Assembly (NCBI GenBank): GCA_022457065.1
Contig: JAJGBQ010000005.1
Location: 1,736,001-1,800,000 of the forward strand
Direction of reading: 5' to 3'
Source: Curvularia sp. ZM96
Taxonomy: Eukaryota; Ascomycota; Dothideomycetes; Pleosporales; Pleosporaceae
Length of the DNA: 64,000 nucleotides
Below the pieces are notes generated by a model that did not search any database, had not been told where the DNA came from, and saw nothing but the letters and a program-made list of their open reading frames with translations. Shown here one piece after another: positions 9,802-20,338 of the stretch; the first letter of the stretch is position 1, and the number at the start of each line of letters is the position of its first letter. Made by a program: the position numbers and the translations under genes.

Positions 9802-11606
9802 ATGGCGGTTATCTCCGCAAGCACATGGAGATAACCTCAATATGGCACGGAATTATGGAAAGGGGTATCCAAATTGCAATTGTGAGTTGGAAACCAGAGC
9901 AGTTGAGCAACACACTCGTTGGACCATGGTGGGCTGGAGAAGCTAGGGATGGACAATGGAGATGATGAAATGAGACGATTACGACTTGACTTGGGATGGA
10001 GCTGGCTCTAAATTGATAACCCAATGAAGTTTCTGGCTTTACTTTGTAGATACTGTCTTCGACTATTGGCTGTGACAGTGACTTCTTGAAGGTTTTGTGA
10101 CTGAACGCAATCCCTATATTGTGCACGTATGGAATGCATTATCCAAAGTGAAGTTTTGGTACCTCAATCTGTACTTTTTTCACATACTCACCTACGAAGT
10201 ATATTCTTTGCTAGGTCGTTGTTCTCTAGTCCCCCTCGTAACACACCATGCCTAAATAAGAACACTCATCAAGCACTCCAAAAGACAGGGACCCTATTGT
10301 TCCGTCAAACCAAGTTCAACTCGACGCATGCATTGAAATGACACGCTAAAAGGATCGACACTGTGACAGGAGAATTTATGCGGGCGAGACCCGGCAGGGT
10401 TCACGGCCTTTTAACCACTCACCAATCACGAGCTGAACCTACCACCATTTTCCTGCAGGACATGACACTTTGAAATTTATCGTAAATATGTCCTATCTAA
10501 GCTCGACGCAAGCTCGATTTCATGCACTTTGCGATGCTGATCGATGCCTTGGCAGCATGAATTACGTGGCTCCGGTGGTGCGGGAGCGATTACAGAGCGA
10601 TGGTGATATAGCGAAGACCCAGAGTTCTTCTCCTGCTTCGTCTCGATCCAACTCAATTCTCATACCAGCGGGAACTCTTGCAACATTGACTGGTACTTCT
10701 CCAGCCAGCCACCTTTCTTCCAGGATGCAGCTCGCATCAGGTTCGCCTGGGCAATGCCTCAATCGAGCTTTGCAAATATCACAGCACGAAAACCGTCTTC
10801 GCATATTAATGAGCTCATTACTCGTTGTTGATAGACAAACTGCACATTGCATCGTCCCAATCTGCAAAAATTCTCCGTCCGGAATCGATAGGCTCATACC
10901 ACTCCTTGGGAAAGCGGGAGCGGCTAAACCGCCCTGTCGCAACATTTTAGGGTAATGCTCTTCGGTTTTAGATTGAAAATGTTGAGCTATATGCCAATAT
11001 TCCGTGTATAGGAGCTTTCCTGTTTCTGCACCGACTTCCGCAATTCAACCAGCAAGTAGTTGCCAAGCGTTTGAGTATCCCATTCAACCTTGCTCGTAGA
11101 TGCCATGTCACCAATCATTCTTCCATGTGCTCAGTGACCATGCCTCGTGGTGGTAGTACAAGGCTTTCAATGCGAAAACCAACGTCGTACAAGTTTGTGA
11201 TTGATTGCCTTCTGATTAGAGCAATCTGGTATAAAATCTCCTTGAGAGCATCTGCGCAACGTCATCAACTCTCCACAAGTACCTCGGCCGCAGACTCCGG
11301 CAATGGAAGCAATTTGGCAAAGTCTGAACTTGATGGACTCATCAATATTGATGCCTTTCATCGCTTTCGATCGATATTGGCCCTCATCTATTCAAGCTTG
11401 TTTTCAGCTGGATCTGCATCAAAGCAATTACACTGACGGCTTGCTAGTCAGGAACACGTAGAGTACTGAAGTTCTTGGAGGAAGGTGTGTGTGATAGAAA
11501 GTGTATAAGAACCTCCGTCCCAGTCCCACAGAGCCAGAGACATCAGAGCATTCCTGACAAACTGACTACACAGTCTCTACTACGCGCACCACTTCCATCC
11601 TTCATC
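9802..11606. other. Gene-poor region between two secreted-protein genes
   Basis: Open frames on both strands (for example 10470-10955 plus and 10562-10945 minus) overlap and lack recognisable domains or convincing introns. On the minus strand between about 10500 and 11330 a second frame reads protein-like stretches interrupted by stops, which could be a decayed gene, but I cannot identify it. The region ends with a TATA-like box at 11504. Confidence 0.45.
11504..11510 (+). promoter_or_regulatory. TATA-like box of second secreted repeat-protein gene
   Basis: TATAAGA 97 bp upstream of the ATG at 11607. The same heptamer occurs 148 bp upstream of the secreted-protein start at 14746, and TATAAG lies about 103 bp upstream of the start at 46623. 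Confidence 0.45.
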
Positions 11607-12194
11607 ATGAAGTTCACGACTATGCTCTTCCTGGCTGCTGGGTATGCCAACATCCCTTCTCGTCCTCTTCTTCCCCCTCCTCCAAACTAACACACACCCT
11701 AGCGCCCTCGCTGCCCCCATCATCGAGCGTCAAGCCTCCTTGCCCATCGGCATCCCACCGCGCCCCACTGGCAGCATACCCGCTCTTCCAAGCGGCCCAC
11801 CCAGTTTCCCAACCGGCCTTCCACCCCGTCCTACTCGCCCTGTGCCTACTGGCTTCCCACCTCGCCCTACTGGAGGCTTTCCCTCAGGCTTCCCGTCGTT
11901 CCCGCCTGGCGGCTTTCCTAGACCCACTGGGGGTATTCCACCTAGGCCCACTGGGGGTATTCCACCTAGGCCCACTGGGGGTATTCCACCTAGGCCCACT
12001 GGAGGTATTCCACCCAGGCCTACTGGTGGTATCCCGCCGAGACCTACTGGCGGCGCTCCATCCAGGCCTACTGGTGCCCCAACTGCCATTCGTAAGTATC
12101 TTTGTCCTTTTCGTGTGTGGTCGAGAAAGTTGAGACTAATATTTGTGCAGCATCCCCGTCATGCAGGCCTTCGCCTGTTGCACCTCCTTCCTAG
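11607..12194 (+). CDS. Small secreted Pro-rich GGIPPRPT-repeat protein
   Basis: Three exons: 11607-11641, 11703-12091 and 12151-12194, about 155 aa. Exon 1 (35 nt) encodes MKFTTMLFLAAG and the splice continues ALAAPIIERQA, so a signal peptide with a likely processing site. The body is built of Pro-rich units, first PPRPTG spaced irregularly, then about six uniform 8-residue units (GGIPPRPT). The last exon adds SPSCRPSPVAPPS with the only mature Cys. The first intron sits at the same position and phase as in the gene at 9328. Such proteins are usually wall-associated or secreted and intrinsically disordered. No enzymatic function is expected. Confidence 0.72.
11917..12080 (+). repeat. 24-bp coding minisatellite
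   Basis: About 6.5 tandem units of 24 bp (consensus starts CCTAGGCCCACTGG) inside the second exon of the 11607 gene. Units at 11941-11964 and 11965-11988 are identical, and the later ones drift. Each unit encodes eight residues, so copy-number change keeps frame. Confidence 0.9.
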
Positions 12195-14745
12195 ATGGCG
12201 TCAATAACAATCGGATGGAACGGACAGATGTATATAGCAATGTGGGGTGGACTGGAGGATAGTTGGATTCTTGTACATATGGCAGAGGAGGTACTTGGGA
12301 TGCGTGTGTCAAAACTCTTGAGATTGTATGTAAGAGTGTTGTGTTACGGAGGTTCGGTGTAACCTGGGTCGTTGGCAGTACCAAAGGCTTGCAAATGTGT
12401 TGTCGTAGTATGTCATTCGTTACCGTATATATTTATCTTCGTCTTTATTCTTACATTCTCAGCAGTCTCTATCGTTCTACTACTATTAGTGCCAAATCAA
12501 GCTTATACGTCGTCTATTGTCATGCATCAGTACCATGGCCAAAATTACTAAGCAGTGTTCCGATCACATAGCATTCGACCTTTGAGAGGCACTCTCGCAG
12601 AAATTACGAGTCTTTCAAGATCTTATGGTGCTCTCTTCAGATATCTAATGCCCACGGTGACTCTGAAGAGCCTCTAAACATGTGTTGAAAAGCCAACATC
12701 GCCTGAAATTGCAGCTTCTTCATTCCTTCGGTTGAAAGGAGTTTTCTTTCCAAATGATCTGCCTACTGTCGACTATATGTCCCGCGGGTACTGGTCTGGG
12801 CCGTTGGAGATCGGTCGAGGGTTTCATTCGCTCAAGGACATGGTAGGTGAGATGAGGTGCGGGGTGAAAGCCAGTGTCTCAAGCTGCTACCTTCGTATAC
12901 ACGTACGCTTCTTTGAGACCGGACAAAAACTAGAGTACAAAAAGAATTTTGTTCTTCGTTTTCCCAGCCCTAAGTGCAGCCGGGTTTCCCGCTGTGAATG
13001 CATTATGTTGGCTCAATCTGAGCGACCTTCTCCCTTCATCTAGCAATCACCGCCCTGTTCAATGCACGCTCTCTTACCCCTGCTTTCCATTGGATCTGCT
13101 TGGGCAGATTACGGATGTATCCACATACCCTTGTGAAACTCTAAGTGATCGGTATACCACCGCCGATGACCATGACACGGCCGCTTGGCACAGCATCAGG
13201 CTAAATCAATGACCAGGCATAACATTCCAATTACCATCGCATGGCGTGATTTGAGACATACTTTCCAAGGATCAGAGCGTTCGCCCGACGGGACTTGAGG
13301 ATGCAGACGGTCCGGGGGATAGAGTTGCGCGGCGAGAGCGGGGGGCAGCGGGGTCATTCAGACCGTGGCTTCAAGATTCAACGATAAAAAGACATCAAGC
13401 CATTTTCTCATACTCGCGCTTGGCGCGCCCTACGTTCTACCTGCATAATTAACTAGGTGGTTATTAACGGGGGTTAAAGAGTGGAAATGAAAGCTTGCTA
13501 CCTCCAACTAGACTGGCTAGATCAACGTGAGGACTTGGCGACCCCATATCTAGGGCTGCATATGCATGAACTCCTGCTCAGCAAAGCTAAAATGGCAATT
13601 CGATACAAGAAGCAAGCAAACCAAACCATGAAGAAAAGGTCAACGGTCGTAATACGATAACCACGTTCTCAGTGACTGAGTTTTCTGAAAAGCCGGTTAG
13701 AGGCAGATTGTACAACTCTGGATACAGAGCAAAATGTCACTATGTACCTGTCAGCCAGGAGCAACAGACTTGTTCCAGTTTACCAGCATAATCACTGGTT
13801 GTGTCTACATACATCTGGACTGTCATTCGACCTTGTCTTAATTCATTCAAGCGTAGCATAGGCATGGCACGCGTTGCACGTGATGTGCGCGATTGCCTTC
13901 TGCTAATGTAAGCCAAAATATATCTTAATATAGCAACCGCAGTGTGGAAAACTAGTACTGTAGGTGGCTGTGGGCTTACTGACGTAGTTTCTGGCACGCA
14001 CCGGATCGTACCGAGAAAGCGCAGCTGATCACTCAGCCTCGATGTCGTTCCCCCACTTTCGCTAGGATCTTACTACGCCCTTGTCAGGCCACCAACCGAA
14101 CACGAACTCCTTATGGAAAGAACATCAGCACTGAACAGATATAGTGGCGCGTGCTCGCTTGCTCGACTAATTGGGATCCAGCTGACGGCAATGCGGCTGT
14201 AATTGAGCATTAACAAGCAAAGCAGACACTAGCCATTTCTGTGATAGACTGAGAGGACACTCGTTGTGGCTATTTTCTTGCTATCGTGATCATCAGCTAA
14301 AGAATAAGAATAGCCATTCAGGCGGCGAGTTGCCTCACCGCACTTGTTGCGCCCTCCATCCTAGCACGCTATACAGCCTCCACCAAAAGTGAGACTTGAC
14401 GATAGTAATCGCGGAATAAGCACCTGAGTGACAAAAAAGAGGCGAGAATGAGCGGAGCTGAGTGGCACAGTCCCTAGAGTACCAACTTTCTTGCCTCCAG
14501 CTCTCGTGATGTTGCCTTGAGGCACTGCTGAGACAAAGCCATCGTGACATTTCCAAGCTGGCACGACGAGGCTATACGATTCAAAAAGATGTATAAGAAA
14601 GGGCTTTTACACCGCAAAGAAAATCTTCTCACAACACATTCCAACACAACTTCCACAGCAACAACAACTTTCCTACTATCTCCTATCTTCCTTCTTCAAG
14701 TCATCTATCGTTAACTTTCCATCAAACAACACTTCAACCGCCAAA
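12195..14745. other. Long intergenic region, no gene recognised
   Basis: About 2.5 kb. Open frames at 12263-12571, 12732-13043 and 12949-13212 (plus) and several on minus near 14335-14656 have no domain, signal peptide or splice support. The end provides the promoter and leader of the gene at 14746; the leader from about 14640 is C/A/T-rich and free of G runs, typical of a fungal 5' UTR. Confidence 0.55.
14592..14598 (+). promoter_or_regulatory. TATA-like box of small secreted-protein gene
   Basis: TATAAGA 148 bp upstream of the ATG at 14746, followed by a CAA-rich leader. Confidence 0.45.
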
Positions 14746-15144
14746 ATGAAGACCACCATGATGCTCTCTTCCGTTGCTCTTCTCTTCGCTGGTGCTCTCG
14801 CCGCTCCATCAGCTGCACCTCCTGCTCCTCTTGTTTTCAAGGTTCAACTTTCGAACGATCAATCTGGCAAGAACGCCAACGCCGACGTTCCGGTCAATGG
14901 TGGCCCACGCACATTCGGCCAACTCTTTGGCAACGCTTTCGGTACCCCTGTGCTTGCCACCTCCCTTCAAGCCGTCAGCCCAGGAGCTGGTGGCAACAAC
15001 GTACAGTGTGTCATCATCAACCAGGCCACACCTGACTACGGCATCGTCCTCAACGCCTGGAACACTTTTGTCGACTTGGATGGCAACGTCAACAAGGCAT
15101 CCCCCGTCGATGTCACTGGATTCACCATCAAGTGCCAGCTCTAA
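14746..15144 (+). CDS. Small secreted protein, unknown family
   Basis: 132 aa in a single exon. The N-terminus MKTTMMLSSVALLFAGALAA is a clear signal peptide, probably cleaved after ALAAP or nearby. The mature protein has alternating hydrophobic beta-type segments (VFKVQLSND, NNVQCVIINQ, GFTIKCQL) and just two Cys, close enough in a beta sandwich to form one disulfide. The codon pattern (AAC, GCC, ATC, GTC) is that of a well-expressed gene, and the start is in CAAAATG context. I do not recognise the family. Its position between secreted repeat proteins and a pectate lyase suggests an extracellular role. Confidence 0.75.
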   Translation: MKTTMMLSSVALLFAGALAAPSAAPPAPLVFKVQLSNDQSGKNANADVPVNGGPRTFGQLFGNAFGTPVLATSLQAVSPGAGGNNVQCVIINQATPDYGIVLNAWNTFVDLDGNVNKASPVDVTGFTIKCQL

Positions 15145-15876
15145 ATCAACAACATGGTGATAGAGGATAGAAGCAGGGGCAATGAGGGTCTTCGCATAGA
15201 TTCCCTTTAGATGGTACGGTTTTGCATAGCGTCTTGGTGTTGTTGTTTTCTGTCTTTTTTTCCAACCTGTACATTCCTTGAATGTTTATAATCACTATTG
15301 GTAATCAATATCAATCCTTGACGGGTTTCTACAGAACTCGTGTTAATAAGCTTTTGTGCATGGTTCAAACTTCGTGCGAAATGAGACTTTGAGAAGTTGG
15401 TGAGACAACCCTGTGCGAAAAATCACTGAAGGGATATATCCTCCGACTTCTGGCAAAAGGAGAATACAGATATGGGCTAATAAGGGAGCGCTGAGATACT
15501 GGGCAGCTGAGAAGATTCCTGTAAAATCGATGGTCGTCTTGCCTGTTTGCCAGAGCCGTATATCCCTCCCTAGTTCAACCCATCGCTAAACTTCGGTGGC
15601 TACGGCATGGGTAACTTCCTATTACATGACACTACTATAAGTTTTTGATCTGCCAGACTAGAAAGATAGTGGGAGAAACAAACGAAGTCATTTCTAATTT
15701 ATTGTATGCCTCGACGAGGAGGATGGCGATATAGTATGTACAAAAAGGCAGGAATGTATTTACAAATGGAAGAAACGTCAAGCTGGACACACGTCCCCTC
15801 CAAAGTCTCTACTGGGGCTTTAGGAAAAGCCGGTTGTTGAGTAGTAGTAGTACTACCACTTAAATTCCGGATCAAT
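15145..15876. other. Convergent intergenic region
   Basis: 3' regions of the secreted-protein gene and the pectate lyase face each other here. The T-rich stretch near 15240-15265 could be part of the 3' end of the 14746 transcript. No gene is seen. Confidence 0.6.
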
Positions 15877-16702
15877 CTATCCAGAGCAAACACCGGCCTT
15901 CTTTGGCTCACAGCCACCAGCACAGCCAGTGTACATCTGACACTTGACCTTTGCGTCAGAACAGACATTCTTGAGGGTAGCGGTGTCCCCGTAGTTGCTG
16001 TTGATACCGGCCAACTCGTTTCCTTTGACGGCAGTAACGCCTTCAATGTAGACATTACGCTTGCACTGCGTGGAGCACTTATAGATTGGTCAGTTCAGGT
16101 TTTTTTTTGACATTTGCCCCATGATCAAAGACACTTACATTACCGCAAGATCGGTAAAGCTTTCCATAATCATTGACGTAGAAGTTGATGATGTTGACAG
16201 TACCGCAGCCGTTATGCTGGACGACTTTGTCCGAAGCATGGTAGGCACCACCACCGACGATCCACGACTCTTTACCAGGCTTGTCCTGCTTGATGGAGAT
16301 GGCATCCTCGCAGACATCCTCGAACCAGACAAATTCGAGCCGGCAATGGCCCTGGCAATGAACACCTTCGGCCTAGAACAAATCAGTTGAAACCTTCTCG
16401 TAAATTACTCCTGAGGGTAAATGTACCTGGTTCTTGCCAATAATCACATTGCGAAGCGTAGCACCCTCTTTGAGTAGGAACACGGCATCCGCAGCTCCGC
16501 CCTCCGTCTGGCCAGTGCAGGCACCGCTACCGCGGTCATACCTGTACCACTTGCCATCGAAGGTTTGGCCAGCAGCAACCTCAATAACTTTGCTGTTGGT
16601 CTTGGTACCTACAGCTGCAGGAACACCTCCAGTGTACCCATTGCACGCAAGAGCAGTAGGAAGGAGAGCCGTTACGGCAGTAAAAACATTAGCAACCCTC
16701 AT
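15877..16702 (-). CDS. Pectate lyase, polysaccharide lyase family 3
   Basis: Three exons on minus: 16427-16702, 16139-16372 and 15877-16077, both introns phase 0 with GT-AG ends, giving 236 aa, the normal PL3 length. MRVANVFTAVTALLPTALAC is the signal peptide. PL3 features are the TNSKVIEVAAGQTFDGKWYRYDRG start of the beta helix (given in parts), EGATLRNVIIG, the VWFEDVCEDAISIK block with acidic calcium-binding residues, and the conserved Cys-rich end CAGGCEPKKAGVC. It cleaves polygalacturonate by beta-elimination outside the cell, in plant-wall breakdown. It is divergent from the region at 16.7-19 kb. PL3 genes are frequent in plant-associated Dothideomycetes, which fits the neighbouring secreted-protein genes. 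Confidence 0.92.
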
Positions 16703-18976
16703 GGTGAAAATGATGCTGATATCTTGGGAAAGCTATTGCAAAGTAGATTGAATATAGCCCGGGGTGATTGGGGTCTCTAAAAGCAAATTCAAACATACCA
16801 AGAAACAGAAGACCTAACAAGGGGATCTTCATCTACACTTCCAAATCACTGGTCGTCGCTCCGCCACCTTCCTACCTCATCTTCGCCATGCCCACCATGA
16901 AGCCAACTTCACAACCCTTACTCAGTTCGTTTTACCAGATCGGGGTTCCTCCCGTTTCTTTCTCCACAGCCCATTCGCGGAACTCCACACTGTTATCATG
17001 GTCGCTTGGCAGTGGATCCTTCGCTCGACGCTACAGCACTGCCAAGACGGTGCTGAGGGGAAACATGGCTTTTGGAGAGTACATTCCAAGACGCGTATTT
17101 CACAAAATGCGAGATCATACACTGCAGTTTTGGAATAGTATATCAAGCTAGTGAAGAGCTGTAGATGATATGTTCTCGTCTCTTTACATGATTTCCTCCG
17201 CCAATCGCGTTTGATTGTGTGATGCAGGTTCTCGAGACTAATGAGAAGCGTAGATTGGCGAATGCTACAATTCTTCGTATTCCTTGTACACAAATGGTTG
17301 TGCTATTTGCGGAAGAGAAGTCTACAAGACTAACACGCCACAGTAATTCGAAAGAAAACTTCCTCAGTGACACAAAGAACATGCGGGGGTTGACGACATG
17401 GCAAGTATTCTTGAATCATTATGAATGACTATCCTCACTCAGGGCCCGCTGCTTTACGGCCAACACTGACTGCCGGAGCAGATATGCTCAAGTATGAAGA
17501 GGTTTCAGAGTCGAGGCTGTTTCAGGAAGCATTGAATGGAACCAACTCCCCCGTGGTGCACTATCAACAGACCCGTTAACCTCATATCGCATTTCTTGTA
17601 CTTTGAGCTACCACGTGGTGAATGCCTTAGTGGTGGATAGAAGGGCCAGCTAGCAAAGTGGGTGCATATTGGTGTGTCTCATGATCTGCGTACAGCACAA
17701 CAGTGCGTTTGCCTCGAAACCCCAGATTTCGGAGAAAATGTGTCCTAGGCTTGGGGAATGACGGAACAATATCCAAGCTACCTAAATTCCACGAATCAGC
17801 AAAGAGGTGCTTAATTAGCCATAGCCACGCCAGTTGTGCTGCAGTTTTTCCAAAAAGAAAATACTTCAGTGTCTCTTCTTATCATTGATATACAAAATTT
17901 GGTATCTTCAGAGCAGCTTAGGATATTGTGGTCTATTCTCACATACAGTTCTGCGTGTGGCGCATGCGATTCTCTTCATACGAACAGGTTAGCTAACTAC
18001 ATCGTTTTCCTGCCCAAGATATTCAAGATAAAAGAATTTTCCACCTCTCGCCCTCGATCACATGCACACTCTATGTTATCGGTATGCGTCTATATGGAAT
18101 ATAAACACCACGTGGACCACGCGCCTCAGCCGCAGACTGCGCCACACATCATTCTCACCAAACGAGGATCGGATCCACCGTTTCATACCAGTCGGGTTTC
18201 CAGTCAGAGGTTCAGGACTTGACGCAATATCATCCAGTGTACGAATACGTTTCGTCGTATTGTAAATCATTACATGATGTATGGACATCAAACTGCAGCT
18301 TGCTTTTGCGACACCACAAAATTCATTTGAAATTGGTGAATACTATTCTATTCCTTGGAAATCTAAGCCTCTTTGTTTTGAATTATGCCCACTAGTCCTC
18401 CCTTCTATCTTTTTATGTTCATTTCCCACATGGTATATGAAAAAATTACGTCACTTCACTATGTCCACGTGAAGTTTATAATACCCAGCTATCTTTTATC
18501 CTCATTTCTACAATGTCATGGAAGCGCTTAGCCATTTACTTCTGGCCTTTACTTGCTGCAAACATCTTTGACGTTTTAGATTATCACAATCTACTACCTA
18601 CCACCAACAGCAGATCTTTCATGTGTAGTCAAGAGTGAATGTAGGAGCAAACACGACTTGGGTTCGTTGTTGTAAAGCCGACGCACCTGCCACGCAAGTC
18701 ACTAGACTATCCTATCTTCACTTAAAACTGGGCTTCTCGAGGCGACTCTCGTAGATTAGTGATGACACTTATCACTTTCACTTTCACCACGGTAGCACAA
18801 ACCCCCGTCACAACAAACGATACTGAATCTTCGGCTCACTTCGTAATATTTGACGCCTTCACAGCACTTCGCCGCAACCCCTATAAAACATCGTAGTTGA
18901 GCCGTTCTTTCCTCCTCAACCCTGTATATCAACTGCACTGCAATCAAGGAAGATAGCATGCTCAGGAAAAGGTAAC
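16703..18976. other. Long divergent intergenic region
   Basis: About 2.3 kb between the pectate lyase start and the RING gene start. AT-richer stretches and scattered short open frames are seen (16768-17151, 17836-18222 and others), none with a motif. CACGTG sites occur near 17612 and 18112. No gene is called. Confidence 0.55.
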
Positions 18977-20338
18977 ATGCCTCCCAACTTTCGTACTGCA
19001 TATTTTGGTGTTCTGCCATCCCCATCTTCTACCAATGCCCGCTTGTCCCCCTTCAAAGTGCGCTCCTCGCTGCCCACTGCGTGGAACGCGAGAGACAGCA
19101 GAGCCGCAAATACACCATCGCCAGTTTCAGTCTCACTACCAGGCTCATCTATTGCGCGAATCACTACATCGAACTTCGTAGAGAAGCACACTAAACCAGC
19201 CGTTTCACGCGCGAGCAAGGGTGTATGTCCTATCTACCAGGATGGCTACTCCACCGAAGAGTGCCTTCAGATCACAGATATCGCAGGATGCTGTCACCAC
19301 ATTGGTGGTACATGCTTGAAAGACATGCTCAAGTATCATCCCATAGAAGAGAAAAAATGTCCATTGTGTCGCACGGTCTGGATACCCGGTGATTCCCCAG
19401 CTTCTACTCCGCCACGAAGTCCAAACACACTTCGTGCTCAGTTGGACGCGCTGTTACTCGACGTGCAGCTCTCCAGGTCCCGCTCGCATAGGGATATGCA
19501 GCTAATGAATATACGTCGTCCAGTGCCTCTAGGTCAACGTCAAGAGGTATCAAGCATCGACTCATTGTCCGACATGTCAATTAGCGGAAACGAGCAGTTC
19601 AGAACCCCATCGGTCGACATAGCTGAATTACGGCGCCAAGCCGAAAATGCACAGTACCATGGGAGAGAGAGAAGACGCCAACGCCAATTGGAATCTTTCT
19701 ACGCGAACAATCACTTCGATCCTAGGAGTAGTGCTCAACCGGTCGAGCCTACAAGAAGCAGAACCCTCCCCTCTGAAACTTATACAGCGGCGACGAACGC
19801 GTTCGATCCTATCGGGAACGCACGCACATTGAATCCCTTCAGATCGGCTACACCCGAGACTGTGCCTTCGGCTGCGGCTATGGGCGATTATGTGAATACC
19901 ACCGATACGCGGGGAGGAGTGGCGCGTGCACAGCGCCAGCCCAACGCTCGAGACAGCGAGCTGCGCAGCGCTTCTGGCCATGTCACGACAGAGACGGATC
20001 CGAGGCAGAACGACACCTCATCGGCTTCCGCAACCGTTTCTCATGCTCCGGTTCACAATACGTATCTCGAAGCGAATGCTGAGATGACTGCAGCTCACAG
20101 TGACCATCAGCTACTGTCTACGAGGCATTGGTACGATACGGTCAGTCACCGCCAACGTCTTGATCAACGAGAGGAACTATTGAATGCTCGACTGAGAAAC
20201 GTGATAAACCGGGAGGCAGATGTTCGAGAGTGCGAGAACAGAATAAAACATACTCTAGAATTGGTGAAGAGACAGCGAGATGAAGTCGAGGAGCTTCTGA
20301 GAAGGCAGAAGGAAGAATGGGAGATATTCTTGAGGTAG
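18977..20338 (+). CDS. Atypical RING-finger protein with C-terminal coiled coil
   Basis: 453 aa in one exon. Residues 84-131 form a RING-like domain: CPIYQD, then GCCHHIGGTCLKDML, then KKCPLCRTVW. The second ligand of the usual CPIC start is Tyr, and the HIGG stretch lacks one of the usual Cys, so zinc binding is probably non-standard. Residues 190-380 are Ser/Thr/Arg/Gln-rich and disordered. Residues about 385-453 (HRQRLDQREELLNARLRNV onward) form a long charged coiled coil. An E3 ubiquitin-ligase or scaffold role is inferred from the family; substrates are unknown. Fungi hold many lineage-specific RING proteins of this design. Confidence 0.75.
   Translation: MPPNFRTAYFGVLPSPSSTNARLSPFKVRSSLPTAWNARDSRAANTPSPVSVSLPGSSIARITTSNFVEKHTKPAVSRASKGVCPIYQDGYSTEECLQITDIAGCCHHIGGTCLKDMLKYHPIEEKKCPLCRTVWIPGDSPASTPPRSPNTLRAQLDALLLDVQLSRSRSHRDMQLMNIRRPVPLGQRQEVSSIDSLSDMSISGNEQFRTPSVDIAELRRQAENAQYHGRERRRQRQLESFYANNHFDPRSSAQPVEPTRSRTLPSETYTAATNAFDPIGNARTLNPFRSATPETVPSAAAMGDYVNTTDTRGGVARAQRQPNARDSELRSASGHVTTETDPRQNDTSSASATVSHAPVHNTYLEANAEMTAAHSDHQLLSTRHWYDTVSHRQRLDQREELLNARLRNVINREADVRECENRIKHTLELVKRQRDEVEELLRRQKEEWEIFLR

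Noticed and set aside
9432..9840. Long minus-strand and alternate-frame open frames opposite the secreted Pro-rich gene
   Set aside because: They are antisense or shifted readings of the GC-rich repeat; only the plus frame has a signal peptide and a matching intron.
10562..10945. 127-codon minus-strand frame that looks protein-like in parts
   Set aside because: No family or signal peptide, and the parallel frame with protein-like text has several stops. Left as possible decayed sequence only.
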